DNA from: Tranquillimonas sp964472855
GTDB taxonomy: Bacteria > Pseudomonadota > Alphaproteobacteria > Rhodobacterales > Rhodobacteraceae
Direction of reading: 5' to 3'
NCBI GenBank assembly: GCA_964472855.1
Contig: CAYYMJ010000010.1
Location: forward strand, 7,222 to 71,221
DNA: 64,000 nucleotides
In this document: positions 26,167-34,737 of the stretch, one piece after another
How positions within the stretch are numbered: position 1 is the stretch's first letter
Layout of the letters: every line of letters starts with the position of its first letter
Position numbers and translations under genes: made by a program
Notes under the pieces: generated by a model
The model's input: only the letters and a program-made list of their open reading frames with translations
Database searches by the model: none
What the model was told of the DNA's origin: nothing

Positions 26167-27324
26167 ATGCTGAGCGAAGCGGCGGAACGAACCCGGGTTT
26201 TGCAGACCCGGATGCTTGAAACCGGCATCGGCCACGCGATCTTCACTTCGGAAAGCTCGATTGCCTACCTGGCCGGGTTCTGGGGCTATCTGGGGATCGA
26301 GTTTGGCCGCCCGACCATGCTGGTGGTGCCGGCCGATGCCGCGCCGGTGGTCATCACGCCACTGATGGAAAGCGAGATGGTGTCGGCCATGACCTGGGTC
26401 GGCGACGTGCGGACATGGGAGGATTCTGGCCCAAACGGCTGGGCACGGGCCCTGACTGGCGTGCTGCCCGCCGCGCCGGCTGCCTTGTGGGTCGAGCGCG
26501 CGGGCCTTCCGGCGCTGTTGCGCAATTTTCTGGACGAGACATTCCCTGGCGTTCGCTTGCGCGATATCGGGCCGGTCCTGGGGGCGCAGCGCATGGTCAA
26601 GTCGGACCTTGAAATCGCGGTGATGCAGCAGGCCGGGCAGATCGCCGGGGCGATGATGGCGGCGGCCCAAGGCTCGTTGAAAGCCGGCGCGCGCGAGTTT
26701 GAAAGCGCGCTGGCGGTGATCGACGCCGGAACCCGCGCGGCGGCCGGTTTCCTGACCGACCGGGGCCGGGAACGGTTCGTGTCGCCGATGATCCACAACC
26801 TGCAGATCCTGCAAAGCGGGCGGGACGCGTCGATGGTGCACAGGCGGGCCTCGGTCAAGGCGTATGAACGGTTCGACCCGGTCTATTTCTGCTTTTGCAA
26901 CATGGCGCAGTTTCAGCAGTACAAGCTGGGATTCGACCGGATGTTCCATATCGGCGCGGTCAGCGACCGCGATGCCCGGGTGCAAGAGGCGGCCATCGAC
27001 GCCCAGCAGGCCGCCATCGCCGCCATCCGCCCTGGCGTGCGGGCCGAAGATGTGGCCGCCGCCGCGAACGAGGTTTACGCGGCGCGCGGCTATCAGACCG
27101 GCTATCGCACCGGGCGGTCGATCGGCATGGCGTATCTTGAGGCGCCAGAGCTGAAGATGGGCGACCAGACCGTCCTGCAACCCGGCATGACCTTTGCGGT
27201 CGACGGCGGCATCTCGGTCGACGGGCAGACGGCGGGGCGGATCGGCGACAGTATCGTTGTGACCGGGCAAGGGTGCGACTATCTCACCGACTATCCGCGC
27301 ACGTTGCTGGTGACCGACGACTAG
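26167..27324 (+). CDS. M24 peptidase-fold (creatinase/ectoine hydrolase-like) protein without metal ligands
   Basis: A 385-residue protein with a creatinase N-terminal domain (residues 1-130) and a pita-bread M24 domain. Where metallopeptidases have the HxxGH motif this protein reads YRTGRSIGMAYLEAPEL, and the terminal glutamate motif is MTFAVDGGISV. Metal-binding His and Glu residues are thus replaced, as in creatinase, which needs no metal. It probably hydrolyses a C-N bond in a small compound rather than an X-Pro peptide (inference). An aggagg ribosome binding site fixes the ATG at 26167. Confidence 0.8.
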   Translation: MLSEAAERTRVLQTRMLETGIGHAIFTSESSIAYLAGFWGYLGIEFGRPTMLVVPADAAPVVITPLMESEMVSAMTWVGDVRTWEDSGPNGWARALTGVLPAAPAALWVERAGLPALLRNFLDETFPGVRLRDIGPVLGAQRMVKSDLEIAVMQQAGQIAGAMMAAAQGSLKAGAREFESALAVIDAGTRAAAGFLTDRGRERFVSPMIHNLQILQSGRDASMVHRRASVKAYERFDPVYFCFCNMAQFQQYKLGFDRMFHIGAVSDRDARVQEAAIDAQQAAIAAIRPGVRAEDVAAAANEVYAARGYQTGYRTGRSIGMAYLEAPELKMGDQTVLQPGMTFAVDGGISVDGQTAGRIGDSIVVTGQGCDYLTDYPRTLLVTDD

Positions 27325-27368
27325 CGCACCTATGGTCGCCCAAACGGGCGCAGAACGCGGAGGCAGGC

Positions 27369-27950
27369 ATGCGGCGATACGGATTGCGCGACATTTGCGC
27401 CTGTTCGGCAGAGCAGCAGATTCAGATCCTGGCCATTCGCAACAGCGATGCGGTGCGCGGGTCGATGTATACCGACCATGACATCGGCGTGGCCGAGCAT
27501 CTGGCCTATATCGCCGGGCTGCGCGACGACGACCGCCGCAAGGTGCTGGCGGTTCTGCGCGATGGCCAAACCGCCGTTGGTGTCGTCAGCCTGAGCCAGA
27601 TCGACAGGCAGCATCGCAAGACCGACTGGGCCTTTTATCTTGGCGCCGGTGAACGCGGCGGCCTGGGCTCGGCCTTGGAACTGTTCATGCTGGACCATGT
27701 GTTTTTCGAAATGGGCATGGAAAAGCTGAACTGCGAAGTGCTCGAGACCAATCCCGGCGTTGTTGCCATGCACCGGAAATTCGGCTTTGCCGATGAAGGG
27801 TTTCGCCGGTCGAACATTGTCCGGAACGGCGCAAGGATCGGGGTGCATTTGCTTGGCATGACCCGCGACGACTGGCAAGGCGCGCGGGCCGGCAGGCTGG
27901 CCGAAATTGCCGCAAGGATCGCCGAAATCGACCTGTCGGCAGATGGCTGA
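27369..27950 (+). CDS. PseH-like UDP-4-amino-sugar N-acetyltransferase
   Basis: A 193-residue GNAT protein. IRNSDAVRGSMYTDH and GVVSLSQIDRQHRKTDWAFY fit PseH, which acetylates UDP-4-amino-4,6-dideoxy-AltNAc on the route to pseudaminic acid for flagellin or surface glycan. The acetyl-CoA site lies near GERGGLGSALE, and the C-terminal NPGVVAMHRKFGFADEG is typical. No other pse gene is in the window, so it may belong to a dispersed pathway. The ATG at 27369 follows an aggcagg sequence. The gene converges with narI across a hairpin. Confidence 0.82.
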   Translation: MRRYGLRDICACSAEQQIQILAIRNSDAVRGSMYTDHDIGVAEHLAYIAGLRDDDRRKVLAVLRDGQTAVGVVSLSQIDRQHRKTDWAFYLGAGERGGLGSALELFMLDHVFFEMGMEKLNCEVLETNPGVVAMHRKFGFADEGFRRSNIVRNGARIGVHLLGMTRDDWQGARAGRLAEIAARIAEIDLSADG

Positions 27951-27953
27951 GCG

Positions 27954-27984
27954 GCCGGCGCTGCGCGTTTCACGCAGCGCCGGC
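27954..27984. terminator. Hairpin between convergent pseH-like and narI genes
   Basis: A perfect 12-bp stem gccggcgctgcg / cgcagcgccggc with a 7-nt loop. There is no T-run on either side, so termination is likely but not certain. Confidence 0.5.
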
Positions 27985-28032
27985 GCGCGACAGAAGGCGC
28001 CGGCCGGTTGCCCGGCCAGACCCCCAGCCGGG

Positions 28033-28716
28033 TTATCTGGAAACCCGCCGCGACCGCACGATCTGATAGCCCGGGCGAAAAACGAACCGCACCGGGGCCG
28101 ACAGCATGTGCACCAGCCGCGTGAACGGGAACACCAGGAAGATCGTCAGCCCAAGGAACAGGTGGGTCTTGAAGATCCAGTGCGCATGTTCGATATGGCT
28201 CGACGCGTCCAGATCGAAGGTGATGATCCCGTTGGCCCAGGCCATGAAGGTCACCATCTCGCCACCGTCCAGATGCTGGGCCGAAATCGGGATGGTGCCC
28301 ATGCCCAGCAGCAACTGCGCCAGCAGCAGCACCAGAATGGCGATGTCCGCAAAGCTTGATGTGACACGGATACGCGCGTCAGTCAGGCGACGGTGCAGCA
28401 GCATCGAGATGCCGGCAAGGGCAAACACACCCGCCGCGCCTCCGGCGACCATGGCCAGAAGCTGCTTGAAGGTGTGGCCGACGCCCAGCGCCTCGTACAG
28501 GCCTAGGGGAACCAGCAGGCCGAAGAAATGGCCAAGAAAGATGATCAGCACGCCGACATGGAACAGGACCGACCCCATGACCAGCTGCTTGCGTCGCAAT
28601 AGCTGCGACGACGAGCTTTTCCAGGTAAAGGGGTCGCGTTCATAGCGGACGATCGACCCCAGAAACAGGACCGACAGGGCGATATAGGGGTATATACCGA
28701 AAAGGAAGTTATGCAT
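28033..28716 (-). CDS. narI: Respiratory nitrate reductase gamma subunit (cytochrome b)
   Basis: A 227-residue integral membrane protein with five hydrophobic helices. Heme-ligand histidines are in LFHVGVLIIFLGHFFG (near residues 52 and 64) and in HAHWIFKTHLFLGL plus FTRLVH near the C-terminus. NarI oxidises quinol at the periplasmic side and passes electrons to NarH. The ATG at 28716 (MHNFLFGIYPYIAL) is the family start. It is the last gene of narGHJI, 11 bp after narJ. Confidence 0.95.
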   Translation of the reverse strand: MHNFLFGIYPYIALSVLFLGSIVRYERDPFTWKSSSSQLLRRKQLVMGSVLFHVGVLIIFLGHFFGLLVPLGLYEALGVGHTFKQLLAMVAGGAAGVFALAGISMLLHRRLTDARIRVTSSFADIAILVLLLAQLLLGMGTIPISAQHLDGGEMVTFMAWANGIITFDLDASSHIEHAHWIFKTHLFLGLTIFLVFPFTRLVHMLSAPVRFVFRPGYQIVRSRRVSR

Positions 28717-28727
28717 CGGGGCCTCCG

Positions 28728-29426
28728 TTACTCGGCTGCATGTTTCGGGGTGTCCGGGTCCATCCGGGACAGCATGTCGCGCGCGGCCGGGCAACCGGCC
28801 CCGGGATCGGGGCCGAAGCGCACCTCGCTTTCTTCCCAGACCCGGTCAAGCGCGGCCAGGTCTTCGGGGTCGTCATCGGGCATCGCGGCCAGTTCGGCCA
28901 CCGCCGCCTTGTCGGGCACCTGGCCCGCGACCTGCAGAAGCCCGACGAACAGCGCCGCATAGGGGCTTTCGCGCCGTTCCAGCCGTTCGGCCAGCGCCTG
29001 CAGGATATGACCCGCGTCGGCCAGCGTTTCGCGGGCCTCGTCCGCCGGCCGGACAGCCAGAAACTCCAGCAGCACCGGCAGATGGTCGGGCAGTTCGGTC
29101 GTGGCCGGCTCGAACCCGCCGTCGCGGTAGGTTTCCAGCAGCGACACCATGGCGCCGCCCCGGTCGCGGCTTTCGCCATGGACATGTTCGAACAGGTTCA
29201 GCGACAGGGTGCGCGAGCGGTCGAACAGCATCACGTAGCTTTCTTCCAGCGCATAGATGTCGCGGGTCATCAATTCGCCGATCAGCGCGGCAATGTCGCG
29301 CCGCGCCAGCGCGGTCATCCGCTGGTCGGCGGTCAGCACGGCCGCGATTTCCGGCATCGCGTCCTGCAATTCGGCCGTGGGATAGCTGAGCAGCAGCGAC
29401 AGGGACTTGAGGGTTCGGTCCATCAT
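28728..29426 (-). CDS. narJ: Nitrate reductase molybdenum cofactor assembly chaperone
   Basis: A 232-residue cytosolic helical chaperone. LKSLSLLLSYPTAEL opens the protein and LNLFEHVHGESRDRG near residue 78 is the NarJ signature; HLPVLLEFLAV follows. NarJ helps insert the molybdenum cofactor and iron-sulfur centre into NarG and is not part of the final enzyme. Successive GTG, ATG, ATG codons lie at the start. I chose the ATG at 29426, which overlaps the narH TGA by 1 nt; the GTG at 29429 would overlap by 4 nt. Confidence 0.95.
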   Translation of the reverse strand: MMDRTLKSLSLLLSYPTAELQDAMPEIAAVLTADQRMTALARRDIAALIGELMTRDIYALEESYVMLFDRSRTLSLNLFEHVHGESRDRGGAMVSLLETYRDGGFEPATTELPDHLPVLLEFLAVRPADEARETLADAGHILQALAERLERRESPYAALFVGLLQVAGQVPDKAAVAELAAMPDDDPEDLAALDRVWEESEVRFGPDPGAGCPAARDMLSRMDPDTPKHAAE

Positions 29427-30949
29427 CACTTTACCTCGTCTGGCATTTTCAGGGGACGTTTGGCACCCCCGAAGAGCGAGCCCTTCGAGATGCCGGTGGA
29501 ACAGCCGTTGCAGTCGGTAAACCCGCGACCGCCGCGCAGGTCATAGGCGTCCTCGGCATGTTCGCGGTGGGTGGTGGGGATGACAAAGCGGTCCTCGTAG
29601 GCGGCCAGCGCCATGATCTTGTACATCTCTTCGATGGTCCGCCCGGTCAGCCCGGCACGGGTGGCGATGGTCTCGTCCACCACGCCTTCGACGGTTTTCG
29701 ACCGCATATAGGCGCGCATGGACAGCATCCGTTCCAGCGCGGTAACCACCGGCTCTTCGTCGCCCGCTGTCAGCATGTTGGCGAGATACTTGACCGGAAT
29801 GCGCAGGCTGCGGACGTCGGGCATAGAGCCGTCCTTGCCGATGTCACGCGCCTGGGCGGCGTTCTGGATCGGCGACAGTGGCGGGATATACCACACCATC
29901 GGCAGCGTCCGGTATTCGGGATGCAGCGGGAAGGCGACCTTCCATTCCATCGCCATTTTCCAGATCGGGCTGGCCTGAGCAGCGCGCAGCCAGTCCTGGG
30001 GAATGCCCTCGGCCTCGGCCGCGGCAATCACCTCTGGGTCGTTGGGGTCGAGGAATACGCCAAGCTGGGCATCGTAAAGGTCGGTCTTTTCCGGGACGCT
30101 GGCGGCTTCGCCGATCTTGTCGGCATCATACAGCATCACGCCAAGATAGCGGATGCGCCCCACGCAGGTTTCCGAGCAGACCGTGGGGTTGCCGGATTCG
30201 ATCCGCGGATAGCACAAGGTGCATTTTTCGGATTTGCCGGTCGACCAGTTGTAATAGATCTTCTTGTAGGGGCAGCCCGACACGCACATGCGCCAGCCCC
30301 GGCATTTTTCCTGGTCGATCAGGACGATCCCGTCTTCTTCACGCTTGTAGATCGCGCCCGAAGGGCACGACGCCACGCAGGCCGGGTTCAGGCAGTGTTC
30401 GCACAGCCGCGGCAGATACATCATGAAGGTGTTTTCGTATTCACCGTATATCTGCTTCTGGATGCCGTCGAAGTTATAGTCGGCGCTGCGCTTGGCGAAC
30501 TCGCCGCCAAGGATCTCGTCCCAGTTCGGGCCCTTTTCGATCTTTTCCATCCGCTCGCCCGTGATCTTCGAGCGCGGGCGCGCGGTGGGAAAGGCCTCCA
30601 TCTCGGGGGCGGATTTCAGGTGGTCATAGTCGAAATCGAAGGGCTCGTAATAGTCATCGATCTCGGGCAGGTCCGGGTTGGCGAAGATGTTGGACAGGAT
30701 CTTCAGCTTGCCGCCCTGCTTGGGGCGCAGCTTGCCCGCCTTGGTCCGTTCCCAGCCGCCGTTCCAGCGGTCCTGGTTTTCCCAGTCGGTGGGATAGCCG
30801 GTGCCGGGCTTGGTTTCGACGTTGTTGAACCATGCGTATTCAACCCCGTCGCGGTTGGTCCAGACATTCTTGCACGTCACCGAGCAGGTGTGGCACCCGA
30901 TGCATTTGTCCAGATTAAGGACCATTCCGATTTGCGCGCGAACCTTCAT
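29426..30949 (-). CDS. narH: Respiratory nitrate reductase beta subunit
   Basis: A 507-residue iron-sulfur protein. The cysteine groups are CIGCHTCSVTCKNVW at the N-terminus, CEHCLNPACVASCPSGA, CRGWRMCVSGCPYKK with CTLC (the tryptophan in place of cysteine marks the 3Fe-4S centre), and CSETCVGRIRYLG. It carries electrons from NarI heme to NarG on the cytoplasmic side of the membrane. Length matches the family. Both ends overlap neighbours: the start with narG by 4 nt and the stop with narJ. Confidence 0.97.
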   Translation of the reverse strand: MKVRAQIGMVLNLDKCIGCHTCSVTCKNVWTNRDGVEYAWFNNVETKPGTGYPTDWENQDRWNGGWERTKAGKLRPKQGGKLKILSNIFANPDLPEIDDYYEPFDFDYDHLKSAPEMEAFPTARPRSKITGERMEKIEKGPNWDEILGGEFAKRSADYNFDGIQKQIYGEYENTFMMYLPRLCEHCLNPACVASCPSGAIYKREEDGIVLIDQEKCRGWRMCVSGCPYKKIYYNWSTGKSEKCTLCYPRIESGNPTVCSETCVGRIRYLGVMLYDADKIGEAASVPEKTDLYDAQLGVFLDPNDPEVIAAAEAEGIPQDWLRAAQASPIWKMAMEWKVAFPLHPEYRTLPMVWYIPPLSPIQNAAQARDIGKDGSMPDVRSLRIPVKYLANMLTAGDEEPVVTALERMLSMRAYMRSKTVEGVVDETIATRAGLTGRTIEEMYKIMALAAYEDRFVIPTTHREHAEDAYDLRGGRGFTDCNGCSTGISKGSLFGGAKRPLKMPDEVK

Positions 30950-33900
30950 TGTCCGGCCTCCTTCGTGTCCGAGGCTTCCCGGTCCAGCCAGTCGACCTTG
31001 TTCATTTTCCTGACCACGACAAACTCGTCACGGTTCGAGCCGACAGTGCCGTAATAGTTGAAGCCATAGCTCTGCTGCGCATAGGCGCCGATCATGTGCG
31101 TGGGCTTCAGAACGATGCGGGTGACCGAGTTGTGGATACCCCCGCGCAAGCCGGTCTTTTGCGACCCCGGCGTGTTCACGATCTTTTCCTGAGCGTGATA
31201 CATGAAGGTCGTGCCCTGCCGGATACGCTGGCTGACAACCGCCCGGGCGGTCAGCGCGCCGTTGGAATTGTAGAGCTCGACCCAGTCGTTGTCGGCGATG
31301 TCGGCCGAGCGGGCATCGGTTTCCGACAGCCAGATCACCGGGCCGCCGCGGTTCAGCGTCAGCAACAGAAGGTTGTCGGAATAGGTCGAATGGATGCCCC
31401 ATTTCTGGTGCGGGGTGATGAAGTTCAGCACCAGCGAGTCCCCGGTGTCCTGCACGTCGCGGGTGACGGATTTCAGGTCGACCGGCGGGCGGTAAGACAT
31501 GAAGCCTTCGCCAAAGGCGCGCATCCACAAGTGATCCTGATACAGTTGCTGCCGCCCGGTCAGGGTGCGCCATGGGATCAGTTCGTGCACGTTGGTATAG
31601 CCGGCGTTGTAACAGACCTTTTCGCTTTCCAGCCCTGACCATGTGGGCGACGAGATGATCTTGCGCGGCTGTGCGGCGATGTCGCGGAAGCGGATTTTCT
31701 CGTCTTCCTTGGACAGCGCCAGATGGGCATGTTCGCGCCCGGTGGCCTTTGACAGGGCTTCCCATGCCTTGACCGCCACTTCGCCGTTGGTTTCCGGCGC
31801 CAGCATCAACACAACCTCGGTCGCGTCGATGTCCGACACGATCCGCGCGCAGCCCTTGGCCGGGCCATCCTGCCAGACCCCGTTCAGGTCGCGCAGGTGC
31901 TGGACTTCGGTCTCGGTGTTCCACGAGATGCCCTTGCCGCCGTTGCCCAGCTTGTCCAGCAGGGGGCCCAGCGCCACGAACCGGTCGTAAAGCGCCGGAT
32001 AGTCGCGTTCAACGGCGATGAAACTGGGCGCCGTCTTGCCGGGGATCAGGTCGCATTCGCCTTTTTTCCAGTCTTTCACCTGGTCCTGGGCGATCTCGGC
32101 CGGGGTGTCGTGCAGGATCGGCAGGGCGACGATGTCGGTTTCCTTGCCGAGTATCTCGGGCGCCACCTCCTGGAATTTCTTCGCGATCGACTTGAAGATT
32201 TCCCAGTCGGACTTGGATTCATAGGCCGGATCGACCGCCGCCTGCAGCGGGTGAATGAAGGGGTGCATGTCGCTGGTATTCAGGTCGTTCTTTTCGTACC
32301 AGCTTGCCGTGGGCAGCACGATGTCGGAATAGACGGCCGTGGTGCTCATCCGGAAGTCGATGGTCACCAGCAGGTCCAGCTTGCCGCGCGGCGCCTCGTC
32401 ATGCCAAGCCGCCTCGCGCGGCAATTGCCGGCCCTCATCGCCAAGATCCTTGCCCATGACGCCGTGGTCGGTGCCAAGCAGGTGTTTGAGGAAATATTCG
32501 TGCCCCTTGCCCGACGACCCCAGAAGGTTCGAGCGCCAGACAAACAGGTTGCGCGGCCAGTTTTCCGGCGCGTCCGGGTCTTCGCAGGACAACTGCAACT
32601 CACCGGACTTGAGCTGACCGGCCACATAGGCGGGAATCTCCTGCCCCGCCGCCTTGGCGGCCTGCGCGACGACAAGCGGGTTGGTCTTCAGCTGCGGCGC
32701 CGACGGCAGCCAGCCCATGCGCTCGGCCCGGATGTTATAGTCGATTATGCTGATGTCCCAGTCGCCCTTGGGCGCGGTTGGCGACAACAGTTCGTCCGAT
32801 GTCAGCGTCTCGTAACGCCACTGGTCGGTGTGGGCATACCACATCGAGGTTGAGTTGGCGTGCCGTGGCGGGCGCCCCCAGTCGAGCGCAAAGGCCAGCG
32901 GCAGCCAGCCGGTTTGCGGGCGCAGCTTTTCCTGGCCGACATAATGCGCCCAGCCGCCGCCCGACTGGCCGACGCAGCCGCACATGACCAGCATGTTGAT
33001 GACGCCGCGATAGTTCATGTCCATGTGGAACCAGTGGTTCATCGCCGCGCCGATGATGATCATCGACTTGCCCCGGGTCTTTTCGGCGTTGTCGGCAAAT
33101 TCGCGCGCCACATGGATGATCTTTTCAGCATCGACGCCGGTAATCTTTTCGGCCCACGCCGGGGTGCCGGGAACATCGTCGGCATAGTCGGTGGCGACCC
33201 AGTCGCCGCCCAGCCCACGGTCAAGACCATAGTTGGCACAGAACAGGTCGAACACGGTGGCGACGGTGATTTCGCCATCGGCGGTCTGCAGTTTTCTGAC
33301 CGGCACGTTGCGCGTCAGGATATCGGGGCGCTTGTCGCCGGTGGTGAAATATTCGGTAGCCGCGGCGCCGAAATAGGGAAAGTCGACGGCGGCGACGCCG
33401 TCGCGGTCTTCTTCCAGGATCAGCGACATCTTCAGGCTGGTGTCGGCCGCGCCGGCGCGTTCCTCAAGGTTCCATTCGCCGTTCCCGCCCCAGCGGAAAC
33501 CGACCGAACCGTTGGGCACCACCAGCCCGCCGCTGTTTTCGTCCAGCGCGACGGTCTTCCACTCGGGGTTGTTGGTGTCGGCCGTCTCGCCGCCCAGATC
33601 GGCAGCGCGCAGGAAACGGCCCGGCACCAGCCGGTCGTCCTGTTCGTCCAGCCGCACCAGCATGGGAAAGTCGGAATACTTGCGGCCATAGTCCTCGAAA
33701 TACTCGGCCTGCCGGTCAAGGTGGAACTCGCGCAGGATCACATGGCCGAAAGCCATCGCCAGCGCCGCGTCGGTTCCCTGTTTGGCGTTCAGCCACACGT
33801 CGCCGAACTTGGCCGCTTCGCTGTAGTCGGGGCAGATGACCGCCGACTTGGTGCCGCGATAGCGTGCCTCGGTATAGAAATGCGCGTCCGGTGTCCGGGT

Positions 33901-34677
33901 CTGCGGCACGTTCGAGCCCCACAGCAGCAGATAGCCCGAATTGTACCAATCGGCGCTTTCGGGCACGTCGGTCTGTTCGCCCCAGGTCATGGGCGAGGCC
34001 GGCGGCAGGTCGCAATACCAGTCGTAAAAGCTCATGCAGACGCCGCCCAGCAGGCTGAGATAGCGTGAACCGGCGGCATAGCTGACCATCGACATGGCCG
34101 GGATCGGCGAAAAGCCGAACACCCGGTCGGGGCCATAGGTGCGCGCGGTATAGGCATTGGCGGCGGCGGTGATCTCGGTCGCCTCGTCCCAGCTGGCCCG
34201 GACGAAGCCGCCCTTGCCGCGGGTTTCGACATAGCCGCTGCGCAGCACCGGATCGTTCTGGATGTCGGACCAGGCCTCGATGGGCGTGCGGGTTTCACGC
34301 AGGCGGCGCCAGACTTTCATCAGGCGTCCGCGCACCAGCGGGTTCTTCACCCGGTTGGCCGAATACAGATACCAGCTGTAGCTGGCCCCGCGCGAACAGC
34401 CGCGCGGTTCGTGGTTGGGCAGGTCGGGCCGGGTGCGGGGATAGTCGGTCTGCTGGGTCTCCCACGTCACGATCCCCGACTTGACGTAGATCTTCCACGA
34501 ACAAGAGCCGGTGCAGTTCACCCCGTGGGTCGAGCGCACGATCTTGTCGTGCCGCCAGCGGTTGCGATAGGTGTCCTCCCAGTCGCGGCTTTCGCGGGTT
34601 ACCTGCCCGTGGCCGTTGGAAAACTGGTCGATTTCCTTCGATTGGAAGAAATTGAGTCTGTCGAGCAGGTGGCTCAT
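30946..34677 (-). CDS. narG: Respiratory nitrate reductase alpha subunit (Mo-bisMGD)
   Basis: A 1243-residue catalytic subunit reducing nitrate to nitrite in the cytoplasm. HGVNCTGSCSWKIYVKSG near residue 53 gives the His and Cys ligands of the FS0 cluster. The molybdenum-ligand aspartate is in FYDWYCDLPPASPMTW near residue 220. Molybdopterin-binding segments such as LLLWGSNVPQTRTPDAHF follow. Full length for membrane-bound NarG. A 60-bp spacer separates it from the upstream narK, so it is probably read from the narK promoter. Confidence 0.97.
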   Translation of the reverse strand: MSHLLDRLNFFQSKEIDQFSNGHGQVTRESRDWEDTYRNRWRHDKIVRSTHGVNCTGSCSWKIYVKSGIVTWETQQTDYPRTRPDLPNHEPRGCSRGASYSWYLYSANRVKNPLVRGRLMKVWRRLRETRTPIEAWSDIQNDPVLRSGYVETRGKGGFVRASWDEATEITAAANAYTARTYGPDRVFGFSPIPAMSMVSYAAGSRYLSLLGGVCMSFYDWYCDLPPASPMTWGEQTDVPESADWYNSGYLLLWGSNVPQTRTPDAHFYTEARYRGTKSAVICPDYSEAAKFGDVWLNAKQGTDAALAMAFGHVILREFHLDRQAEYFEDYGRKYSDFPMLVRLDEQDDRLVPGRFLRAADLGGETADTNNPEWKTVALDENSGGLVVPNGSVGFRWGGNGEWNLEERAGAADTSLKMSLILEEDRDGVAAVDFPYFGAAATEYFTTGDKRPDILTRNVPVRKLQTADGEITVATVFDLFCANYGLDRGLGGDWVATDYADDVPGTPAWAEKITGVDAEKIIHVAREFADNAEKTRGKSMIIIGAAMNHWFHMDMNYRGVINMLVMCGCVGQSGGGWAHYVGQEKLRPQTGWLPLAFALDWGRPPRHANSTSMWYAHTDQWRYETLTSDELLSPTAPKGDWDISIIDYNIRAERMGWLPSAPQLKTNPLVVAQAAKAAGQEIPAYVAGQLKSGELQLSCEDPDAPENWPRNLFVWRSNLLGSSGKGHEYFLKHLLGTDHGVMGKDLGDEGRQLPREAAWHDEAPRGKLDLLVTIDFRMSTTAVYSDIVLPTASWYEKNDLNTSDMHPFIHPLQAAVDPAYESKSDWEIFKSIAKKFQEVAPEILGKETDIVALPILHDTPAEIAQDQVKDWKKGECDLIPGKTAPSFIAVERDYPALYDRFVALGPLLDKLGNGGKGISWNTETEVQHLRDLNGVWQDGPAKGCARIVSDIDATEVVLMLAPETNGEVAVKAWEALSKATGREHAHLALSKEDEKIRFRDIAAQPRKIISSPTWSGLESEKVCYNAGYTNVHELIPWRTLTGRQQLYQDHLWMRAFGEGFMSYRPPVDLKSVTRDVQDTGDSLVLNFITPHQKWGIHSTYSDNLLLLTLNRGGPVIWLSETDARSADIADNDWVELYNSNGALTARAVVSQRIRQGTTFMYHAQEKIVNTPGSQKTGLRGGIHNSVTRIVLKPTHMIGAYAQQSYGFNYYGTVGSNRDEFVVVRKMNKVDWLDREASDTKEAGQ

Positions 34678-34737
34678 GTCGGGGTCCTCACATGGGGTGA
34701 GGGGCGCGCCGCACCAAGGCAGCGCGCCCGGTTGGCA

